NCBI RefSeq assembly: GCF_035621455.1
Contig: NZ_CP141822.1
Coordinates: forward strand, 124,001 to 188,000
Source: Vibrio natriegens NBRC 15636 = ATCC 14048 = DSM 759
Lineage (GTDB): Bacteria; Pseudomonadota; Gammaproteobacteria; Enterobacterales; Vibrionaceae
Direction: 5' to 3'
Length of the DNA: 64,000 nucleotides
A model generated the notes under the pieces. The model searched no databases, had not been told where the DNA came from, and saw nothing but the letters and a program-made list of their open reading frames with translations. A program made the position numbers and the translations under genes. Shown here piece by piece: positions 57,637 to 64,000 of the stretch. Positions within the stretch are counted from its first letter, which is position 1. Each line of letters begins with the position of its first letter.

Positions 57637-58494
57637 ATGGAAAACGATGTAATTTTAAGTGTTAAAGACCTCGAAGTAGAATTTATGACCGACGATGGGC
57701 CGGTAAAAGTACTCCATGGTGTGAACTTTGATGTTCGAGCCGGGCGCACGCTTGGCTTAGTGGGTGAGTCGGGCAGTGGCAAGAGTGTGACTTCAATGTC
57801 TATTATGGGGCTGCTGCCGAAGCCATACGGCAATATTGTGAAGGGTGAAGTGAACTACCGCGGAACCAATCTGGTGGATTTGCCTGCAAATGAAATGTAT
57901 GCCATGCGTGGTAACCGCATTTCTATTATCTTCCAGGATCCAATGACGGCACTGAACCCTGTTCACACCATCGGCCGTCAGATTTGTGAAGTACTCGAAC
58001 TACACCGTCCAGAACTGGATAAGAAGTCACGCGAGTCCTATGCGATTGAAATGTTGGATAAAGTAAAAATTCCAATGCCAGAAAAGCGTCTTAACGAGTA
58101 TCCGCACAACTTGTCTGGCGGTATGCGTCAGCGTGTCATGATCGCAATGGCACTGGCCTGTAAACCTGACATTTTGATCTGTGACGAACCAACAACTGCA
58201 CTGGATGTAACCGTACAGGCGTCTATCCTTGAACTAATGAATGATCTTCAGGAAGAGACGGGTATGGCGATGATCTTCATTACGCACGACCTTGGTGTGG
58301 TGGCAGAAGTGTGCGACGACGTGGCTGTGATGTATGGCGGGCGCATTGTTGAAAAAGCAGAGATTTTTGAACTGTTTGATAACCCGCAGCACCCATACAC
58401 CGAGCGTTTGATGGGATTGATGCCAAGCTTAGATAATGAACCTAAGCAGATGATCGACATCAAACCAATAGATGCAAGTATGTTTGCTCACTAG
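57637..58494 (+). CDS. Peptide ABC transporter ATPase, OppD-type
   Basis: 285 aa. Walker [10 protein letters not shown] near 42-50, Q-loop [15 protein letters not shown] signature [16 protein letters not shown] near 160, Walker [13 protein letters not shown]-loop THDLGV. The C-terminal oligopeptide-type extension is short and lacks the Cys-rich Fe-S motif seen in longer OppD/DppD. AAGGAGG ribosome site 6 bases upstream. Pairs with the next gene as a heterodimer. Confidence 0.93.
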   Translation: MENDVILSVKDLEVEFMTDDGPVKVLHGVNFDVRAGRTLGLVGESGSGKSVTSMSIMGLLPKPYGNIVKGEVNYRGTNLVDLPANEMYAMRGNRISIIFQDPMTALNPVHTIGRQICEVLELHRPELDKKSRESYAIEMLDKVKIPMPEKRLNEYPHNLSGGMRQRVMIAMALACKPDILICDEPTTALDVTVQASILELMNDLQEETGMAMIFITHDLGVVAEVCDDVAVMYGGRIVEKAEIFELFDNPQHPYTERLMGLMPSLDNEPKQMIDIKPIDASMFAH

Positions 58495-58526
58495 TACAAA
58501 GTGAACGAGTCATAAAAGAGGATGTT

Positions 58527-59366
58527 ATGGCAAAAGAAGTATTAAGAATTGAAAATCTTAAGCAGCACTTTGTATCTGGTAAAGGACTGTTTAAGAAAGG
58601 CTACACGATTAAGGCCGTAGACGGTGTATCTCTGTCTGTTGGTGAAGGGGAAACACTGGGTCTGGTAGGAGAGTCAGGCTGTGGTAAAAGTACCTTAGGT
58701 CGAACTATATTAAAGCTTTACGAACCAACGGAAGGCAAAATCTTTTTCGAAGGCAAAGATATCACCAAGCTGTCGGTAAAAGAGATGCGCTCTCTGCGTA
58801 AAGACATGCAGATTGTATTTCAGGATCCGATGGAATCGCTTAACCAGCGCCATACCATCGGTATGATTCTGGAAGAACCCTTTGTTATTCATAAAATTGG
58901 GACGCCGGCTGAACGTAAGCAGTGGGTGAAAGAGTTATTGGTTAAGGTGGGCTTGCCAGAAACGGCAGTAAACCGTTATCCGCACGAATTTTCTGGTGGC
59001 CAACGTCAACGTATTGGTATCGCTCGAGCGATTGCGTTAAAACCAAAACTCTTGATTTGTGACGAGTCCGTTTCGGCGCTGGACGTTTCCGTTCAGGCTC
59101 AGATTCTGAACCTGCTGTTACAGCTGCAGCAAGAAATGAACCTGGCGATCATCTTTATCTCGCATGACTTATCGGTGGTTAAACATGTCTCAGACAAAGT
59201 GGCGGTGATGTACTTTGGTAAGGTGGTAGAAGCGGGGAACGCAAAAGAGATCTACGCTAACCCACAAAACGAATACACCAAAAAATTGCTGTCTGCTATT
59301 CCGATTACGCACCCTAAATACAGGAAGAAAAAGCGTTTGGCCGAAAAAAAGCAGCGAGTGGCGTAA
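58527..59366 (+). CDS. Peptide ABC transporter ATPase, OppF-type
   Basis: 279 aa. Walker A GESGCGKSTLG near 50-60, Q-loop IVFQDPMESLNQRH, signature EFSGGQRQRIGIARAI, Walker B LICDESVSALD, H-loop SHDLSVV. C-terminal RKKKRLAEKKQRVA basic tail. With the previous gene it replaces the fused YejF ATPase of E. coli. Last gene of the importer operon. Confidence 0.94.
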   Translation: MAKEVLRIENLKQHFVSGKGLFKKGYTIKAVDGVSLSVGEGETLGLVGESGCGKSTLGRTILKLYEPTEGKIFFEGKDITKLSVKEMRSLRKDMQIVFQDPMESLNQRHTIGMILEEPFVIHKIGTPAERKQWVKELLVKVGLPETAVNRYPHEFSGGQRQRIGIARAIALKPKLLICDESVSALDVSVQAQILNLLLQLQQEMNLAIIFISHDLSVVKHVSDKVAVMYFGKVVEAGNAKEIYANPQNEYTKKLLSAIPITHPKYRKKKRLAEKKQRVA

Positions 59367-59392
59367 GCCGTGCCACTTCTAGGTTAAACAAT

Positions 59393-59424
59393 AAACGCTC
59401 CGCTAAATAGTCGGAGCGTTTTTG
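59393..59424 (+). terminator. Terminator of the peptide ABC operon
   Basis: AAACGCTCCG-N9-CGGAGCGTTT stem of 10 bp, then TTG and TTTTG. Lies 27 bp after the last ATPase stop. Confidence 0.9.
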
Positions 59425-59494
59425 TTTTGTATGCTTTTGCAACTAGCATGCTAAACTCAGGTTCATCTCTTTGGTTTCATTTGGATAATTGACT

Positions 59495-59920
59495 ATGGCG
59501 TCAGAGTTACCTAAATCATTCAGCCGACCGTTCTTAAAAATCTTCCATATCTTTGAGGCGATATTGTTGGTCGCTATTACCTTGGCGACCTTGTATGCCA
59601 TGGTTGAAGAGTTCATCCATGTTTTTATTGAAAAGCGAGTACTGCTAACAGACATCTTGTTGATGTTTATCTATCTCGAAGTGTTAGCGATGGTTCGGCA
59701 GTTTGTGATGAACGGGAAAATTCCGGTTCGTTACCCTATCTATATTGCGATGATGGCGATTGCTCGTTACATCACTCTTGGCATGAAAGAGCTGGATGCG
59801 GTTCCTGTGGTTTGGCTATCTCTTGCGGCGTTGATACTTGCGGCGGCGACATTGTTAATTCGTATCGGTCATCATTACTGGCCGTACGTAGATAACCGCA
59901 CGGCGGAAAAAGACGAGTAA
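59495..59920 (+). CDS. psiE: Phosphate-starvation-inducible-like protein PsiE
   Basis: 141 aa with four membrane segments (about 20-40, 55-75, 85-105 and 112-135). The family stretch VRQFVMNGKIPVRYPIYIAMMAIARYI is present. E. coli PsiE is induced by phosphate limitation and cAMP-CRP; no Pho box is visible here. Start ATG at 59495; a TTG two codons earlier is not preferred. Single gene. Confidence 0.87.
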   Translation: MASELPKSFSRPFLKIFHIFEAILLVAITLATLYAMVEEFIHVFIEKRVLLTDILLMFIYLEVLAMVRQFVMNGKIPVRYPIYIAMMAIARYITLGMKELDAVPVVWLSLAALILAAATLLIRIGHHYWPYVDNRTAEKDE

Positions 59921-59962
59921 AGCAGGCTTTATCCCAAATGGTTGAATCAATCAGTGGCTGAA

Positions 59963-60363
59963 CTATTGTTGTTCAGCCATTTTTTCATAGTAAAGCCGCT
60001 GCTGCTCATTGAGTTCTTCTCTGATTTTTGCGGTTTCCTGTTCATTCCCGAGCAAGCTAAGACAATAATCCATGTCGGCTTGTATATAGCGCTGTTCTCT
60101 TTTGGCCTTATGAGCGAGGGAACGTATCGGGGCTGAACATTGGTTACGCTGGGTAATTTCTTTAAGGTGTTTACACGGTTTATAAGCCTCAAAGGCAAAT
60201 GACATCGGTAAGTAGCCAGTCCACTTTGTTTGGCCATGATTGAGCAATGCAGCAACGCGTCTGCGCGTTCTACGTCGACTTCCGGCTCTTGCTCTGCTTT
60301 GCCAAGCGGAGAAAAAAGAAGAGTAAATAGTATGTAGCTATAAACAAGAGATTTATTGATCAT
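59963..60363 (-). pseudogene. Small secreted-protein gene, apparently frameshifted
   Basis: The 5' part is a clear start: ATG at 60363, GAGG eight bases upstream, signal peptide MINKSLVYSYILFTLLFSPLGKA, then EPEVDVERADALLHCSIMAKQ. After about residue 46 that frame becomes an implausible tail ending at 59947. The -1 frame carries a natural-looking continuation (KWTGYLPMSFAFEAYKPCKH...AKIREELNEQQRLYYEKMAEQQ, stop at 59963). The switch lies at an A-run near 60225-60231; one lost A would rejoin both parts into a protein of about 133 aa. Could be a real mutation, a sequencing error, or less likely programmed frameshifting. Family not recognised. Confidence 0.65.
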
Positions 60364-61380
60364 AATATGGCCTCGTTTTATAGCTGGCTCTCTTTGCTAA
60401 CGGCTATGTATGTGGTTTGTGATAAATAATTATAGTTTATAGGTTTACGTAAGTGTGCTTATTCAAAGTAAGAGTAAAGGCTAAAGAGCGCTGTTAAATC
60501 AGTTTGGGTATGCCCATTTACTTAAAAAGCGCGATTTGAAGATTAAGTCCCCCTATTTTAGGTGCTAATTAAGATATTTCTATCTGGTTTTTTAGTGTTT
60601 AAATGAGCCCTTGCTTTGTCCGACCTACAGTTATCTTTTCTTTTTGAACCTGATTTTGAGATCTGACTCGAAATATACGCTTGAGAATGAAGTACAACAA
60701 ATAATTAAGTTTTTTGTAAATGCGGGCTTTGAGGAAATATTCCATATATATTGGCTGAGAGTCTAAACGATTTTTTAACTCAATATTGGATTTTATTTTT
60801 AAAGTTGTTACTTATTTCAGTGCTATTTGATGTTTTTTAATTTTTGTTATTTCAGGTGTTACCACCTTATTAATATTTAGACTTATGATTTAAGTCTACT
60901 TATTTCCTAATACCTTTAAATTTAAGTGTTGATGTTAAATATTTATTTATAACCAAAAGACCTATTCTCATTAAACGTATCAACGGTGCTATTGCGATAG
61001 TCATGTCATTGGATAATTTAACTATTTTCTTTTTTCCTGGGGTTATACCTCTACGACCTTATAGTTGCCTCATTCACCCCGATTAACAGATTAAGATGAC
61101 CGTTTTATGTCGATATTGGAAGAAAACGAGTGATTGATGAGTTTGTTTGCAGAGCATAATTTTTAGAATTGTCAATACTCAATTAATCGGAGGTGTGTGT
61201 CAGATTTAAGTGAATTATCTGTCGTATTTGTGCAAACACCTTTTTACATTCATAACTGTTTCTTATATGATGGGCAAAATTCAAAAATCCTTATATTAAT
61301 CAAGGTTAAAGATAATAGAGAACTATTATTGCAGCTCTTTATTGGTATACCCTCACTTGCAAAAAAAAAAGGAGATTCAA
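60364..61380. other. AT-rich non-coding stretch before the polysaccharide-associated genes
   Basis: About 1 kb with long A/T tracts and no convincing gene. A short frame (61197-61436) with a GGAGG-like start overlaps the next gene and is rejected. No JUMPstart/ops element (GGCGGTAG) was found. A ten-A run at 61361-61370 lies directly before the ribosome site of the lipoprotein gene. Composition differs visibly from the flanking core genes. Confidence 0.6.
61361..61370 (+). repeat. Poly-A(10) tract next to a ribosome site
   Basis: Ten consecutive A residues followed at once by GGAGA, the ribosome site of the lipoprotein gene (GTG at 61381). Slippage here would change leader length and possibly spacing to upstream elements, but not the reading frame. 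Confidence 0.7.
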
Positions 61381-62328
61381 GTGAAACTTTCACTATTGGC
61401 AATCGCGGTTGGCTCCATGATTTTAGTCGGCTGTAATGATAGTAGCACTGATACTATATCTGCTTCTAAGGATGTACGTGCATTCGATGGTGCTGTTCAA
61501 GGTATGACAGCTCAGTTTGATTGTATTGATGGTTCAGGCGGCGCTATCAATGGGACTACTGACTACGATGGTTTCATCACTATTGAAAATGAAACGTTTG
61601 CAACTAACCCTGAAACGTGTTCTGTAACCTTCAATGGAACTGCCCTTGCCGTGGATACCTCTAACGGTAAAGATATGTCAAACGTAAGCTACAGTGTGCC
61701 AAAAGGATTACTCCAAGTGGGTCAACAAGCAGCGGCAACGCCATTGACGACAATTATCGCCAAGGAGCTTGGTGATGACGTGTACTCTGAAGAAGTTGCT
61801 AAAGAAACTTTGGCAAAACTGGGTATCGATGTTGATCAGCTGAACAATGATGGAGTCCAAATTGATGTTCTTGAGCTGCTCACTGACCCAGAAACAGCAC
61901 TAAATGCTATCAAGGAAGCTAATCCAGACGCTTACTCAGAAATCATGGTTACCACCGTCGTACTTTCTGATACACTTGTTGCGCAAGGTGACAAAGCAGA
62001 TGTAACTGTTGATCAGCTTGCTGATGTGGCGAGAAGGGTGAGCCAGACAGTTCTAGAAGAGCATCCAAACTATCCAGAAACTGAAGCCGGTGATGAAATC
62101 TATGTTGATCTTTCCGAAGCACTCGAAGATGACGCTGTATTCAGCGAAATTGCTAATGCTGAACAGGACGATATCGACTCGGAAAACCCGATCTTTGATA
62201 AAATTACTGATGATATAACAACAGGTAAACCAGCGGTTGTCCCTGCTCGCCCACCGACAGATGGCGGCACTACAGGTGGTACAGGTGGTACAGGTGGCAG
62301 TGGTAGTGAAGGTGGCGGCGGCGCTTAA
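61381..62328 (+). CDS. Surface or periplasmic lipoprotein with Gly-rich tail
   Basis: 315 aa from GTG at 61381 (AGGAGA seven bases upstream). Signal MKLSLLAIAVGSMILVGC with lipobox LVGC, lipidated Cys at 18. Acidic body with an N-terminal beta-rich carboxypeptidase-regulatory-like part (about 35-100) and a helical part containing the ATPLTTIIA motif. This resembles large families of unnamed Vibrio and Shewanella lipoproteins. C-terminal tail of Thr/Gly repeats (about 293-315). Lies just before a YjbH-like gene, so a role in polysaccharide export or surface attachment is possible. Not recognised further. Confidence 0.72.
   Translation: MKLSLLAIAVGSMILVGCNDSSTDTISASKDVRAFDGAVQGMTAQFDCIDGSGGAINGTTDYDGFITIENETFATNPETCSVTFNGTALAVDTSNGKDMSNVSYSVPKGLLQVGQQAAATPLTTIIAKELGDDVYSEEVAKETLAKLGIDVDQLNNDGVQIDVLELLTDPETALNAIKEANPDAYSEIMVTTVVLSDTLVAQGDKADVTVDQLADVARRVSQTVLEEHPNYPETEAGDEIYVDLSEALEDDAVFSEIANAEQDDIDSENPIFDKITDDITTGKPAVVPARPPTDGGTTGGTGGTGGSGSEGGGGA
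62272..62298 (+). repeat. Three 9-bp tandem repeats ACAGGTGGT/C
   Basis: Two exact copies plus one ending in C, encoding Thr-Gly-Gly units in the lipoprotein tail. Copy-number change would keep the frame and alter tail length. Confidence 0.8.
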
Positions 62329-62360
62329 TAACTTTCACTTTCCTTATCATCGTTAAAAGA

Positions 62361-62397
62361 TTAGTCACCCACAGCGCTCGCTTTGGGTGACTTTTTA
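62361..62397 (+). terminator. Terminator between the lipoprotein and YjbH-like genes
   Basis: AGTCACCCA-N12-TGGGTGACT stem of 9 bp followed by TTTTAT. Ends only about 17 bp before the ATG of the next gene. Confidence 0.85.
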
Positions 62398-62413
62398 TCA
62401 ATGGATGTATCGC

Positions 62414-64000
62414 ATGTTCAAACCAAATTATTCCTGGCAAAGCTGCATAACAGCTGTTTTGCTCTTAAGCCCCTGTACCAGTTTTGCTTCACCCGATAAC
62501 CTCTCTTCTTATCAGAGTTTCACCGGCTTGGGGTTTACCCCAAATGCTCAGGTGATTGATACTGGGGATTTTCATGTTTCTTTCAGCCAAGGCGTACCTT
62601 ATCAGGGCTCTATTGCTCAGCTTGATGACTGGTTTTTTGGTGCCGGCATTCTTCCTGGTGTCGAAGCCGGGGGGAGAATCGTTACACAAACATACGATTG
62701 TAATACTTACACTAGCAGTGACTGTGGAACCCGAGACTTGTCCGCGTCTTTTAAGGCTCAAGTTCCCTATATCTATGACTTAACTGGCATTCAACTGGCT
62801 GTGGGGGCTCAAGATGTTGGTGGTGCTGCCAGCAACTTTAGAACGACTTATTTCGTTGCAGATAAAACCTTCGAAGACTATGGGTTACGTTTTAGTACTG
62901 GTTATGGAAAATCCGACCTTAGTCTTGGGATTATGGACGGGCCTTTTGGTGGGGTAGAGTGGCAACCGCTTCCCTTTACTCAACTTGTCGGCGAATACGA
63001 TGCCAGCGAATTCAATGTCACAGCAAAGGTTTTCACTCCCGAGGGATTTTTGCCCTATGGCATTCAAACCTCTGCACATGTTGAGCTTTACACCGGTCAT
63101 CAGAATAGTGACCAGACGCTATGGGGCATCAATACAGCCATTCCATTATTAGGTTACAGCAGCAATAACATTAATAGCCGTAAGCGATTGAAGCTGGCCG
63201 TACAAGAAACGACTGAGAAGCGTCTTGCCTCTGAGTTGGCTGAAAGCCAATCAACTAGCCTGACGTCTTTGCAACAAGCTCTCAAGAATGAAGGCTTTAT
63301 CAATATTCAAACGGGCACTCACCTTAACCAATTGGTTGTTGCCCTCGAAAACCGACGTTACAACCACAATGAAGTTGACGGTGTTGGTGTGGCCTTGGGC
63401 TTAATCGCAACAAACCTAAGCCATGATACACTCGCGGATATGGTAGGTAGCAGTGATGCACCAGTGATCAACGTGCTGTTGCTGAATAATAATATTCCAG
63501 TAATGCGAGTTTCCACTACTCTCGACTGTTATCAGGACTTTTTGGCGACAGGCGAGTTATGCGAGAAGACCTCGTTTTCCTCAAAACACCTCAATGAATA
63601 CCGAAAACAGACTCAATGGATCCACCAGAATATCAACGAAGGGATTGGTCGTTCGCAACTCATTTTTGCGCCGATTATGAATTATAACGTTGCCACGGAA
63701 TACGGTGTTTTTGACTATTCTGTCGGTCTTAGTTCCAATCTGTACACACCATTGTGGCAAGGCGCAGCGTTTGATATCCGACATGTATTGCCGCTTGATG
63801 ATAGCGATGATTATGAGAGCGGTGGTCGCTGGGAAAATCAAAGCTTAGATAATGAGATCAACCGTGTTCTTATTCACCAAGCTTTCCGTCTACCTATTGA
63901 TATCATGACTCAGTTTTCTGCTGGTTATATCTACGGTGGTTACCTCGGCGGGATGAATGAAACGCAGTGGAATTCTCGTGAAGGAAACCATGGCGTTAGC
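62414..64000 (+). CDS. YjbH/GfcD-family outer-membrane polysaccharide protein (5' part, cut by window edge)
   Basis: 529 codons visible, open to the right edge with no stop. Start ATG at 62414; signal peptide MFKPNYSWQSCITAVLLLSPCTSFA. The family N-terminus is visible as SFTGLGFTPNAQVIDTGDFHVSFS near residue 35, where YjbH proteins have a GLxxTPNA motif. Long beta-rich region follows, with aromatic-alternating strands expected of an outer-membrane barrel. E. coli YjbH and GfcD belong to exopolysaccharide/group 4 capsule operons, and Vibrio homologues lie at wbf-type O/K loci. Most of the usual about 700 residues are here. Weak ribosome site (GGAT), so expression may depend on read-through of the terminator just upstream. 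Confidence 0.82.
   Translation, partial: MFKPNYSWQSCITAVLLLSPCTSFASPDNLSSYQSFTGLGFTPNAQVIDTGDFHVSFSQGVPYQGSIAQLDDWFFGAGILPGVEAGGRIVTQTYDCNTYTSSDCGTRDLSASFKAQVPYIYDLTGIQLAVGAQDVGGAASNFRTTYFVADKTFEDYGLRFSTGYGKSDLSLGIMDGPFGGVEWQPLPFTQLVGEYDASEFNVTAKVFTPEGFLPYGIQTSAHVELYTGHQNSDQTLWGINTAIPLLGYSSNNINSRKRLKLAVQETTEKRLASELAESQSTSLTSLQQALKNEGFINIQTGTHLNQLVVALENRRYNHNEVDGVGVALGLIATNLSHDTLADMVGSSDAPVINVLLLNNNIPVMRVSTTLDCYQDFLATGELCEKTSFSSKHLNEYRKQTQWIHQNINEGIGRSQLIFAPIMNYNVATEYGVFDYSVGLSSNLYTPLWQGAAFDIRHVLPLDDSDDYESGGRWENQSLDNEINRVLIHQAFRLPIDIMTQFSAGYIYGGYLGGMNETQWNSREGNHGVS

Noticed and set aside
60364-61380. JUMPstart/ops element before the polysaccharide-type genes
   Set aside because: No GGCGGTAG or close variant found on the plus strand.
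61197-61436. 79-codon frame with a GGAGG-like site in the AT-rich gap
   Set aside because: Overlaps the lipoprotein start in another frame, has AT-driven composition and no recognisable domain.

Overview
This window looks like a contiguous piece of the larger chromosome of a Vibrio species. The T2SS genes follow the Vibrio eps order C to N, the TonB cluster has the Vibrio-type TtpC/ExbB/ExbD/TonB/TPR layout, and remembered Vibrio EpsJ, EpsL, EpsM, NfuA, PckA and SpoT sequences resemble these proteins closely. I cannot assign a species from sequence alone. The Harveyi clade is a guess.

Layout. 1-7.5 kb: glnA (cut by the left edge) with a sigma-54/NtrC-type control region, divergent typA, a small AAA ATPase, a DUF2959 lipoprotein, then yihY-dtd-yiiD. 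7.4-12.9 kb (minus): an AsmA-family protein, pckA, and hslR-hslO behind a sigma-32-like promoter. 13.2-24.5 kb (plus): a complete type II secretion operon epsCDEFGHIJKLMN with many start/stop overlaps. 24.5-29.2 kb: a spaced pair of intergenic repeats, cysQ, nudE, nfuA and comF (minus), bioH (plus), and an unrecognised gene behind a flagellar sigma-28-like promoter. 29.2-37 kb: tex (minus), a large exported protein made of four retropepsin-like modules, greB, a DUF1090 protein, ompR and envZ. 37-45 kb (minus): a xanthine-type permease with a PurR-like box, recG, trmH, spoT, rpoZ, gmk.

45.2-59.4 kb is the most system-like region. A minus-strand seven-gene set (TonB-dependent receptor, DUF3450, TtpC, ExbB, ExbD, TonB, TPR) diverges from a plus-strand five-gene peptide ABC importer of YejABEF type. 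The 818-bp intergenic region between them contains several perfect inverted repeats. The simplest reading is one nutrient-uptake module: the receptor brings a peptide-like ligand across the outer membrane using its own energiser, and the ABC importer takes it across the inner membrane.

59.4-64 kb: psiE, a small secreted-protein gene that appears frameshifted, about 1 kb of AT-rich non-coding DNA, a Gly-tailed lipoprotein, a terminator, and the start of a YjbH/GfcD-family outer-membrane polysaccharide gene cut by the right edge. This is probably the edge of a surface-polysaccharide locus.

I saw no rRNA, tRNA, CRISPR array, insertion sequence or prophage. Most genes are conserved housekeeping genes. 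The less ordinary material is the four-module protease-like protein, the receptor/TonB/ABC module and its palindromes, the sigma-28-linked unknown gene, the repeat pair near 24.6 kb, and the right-hand polysaccharide edge.
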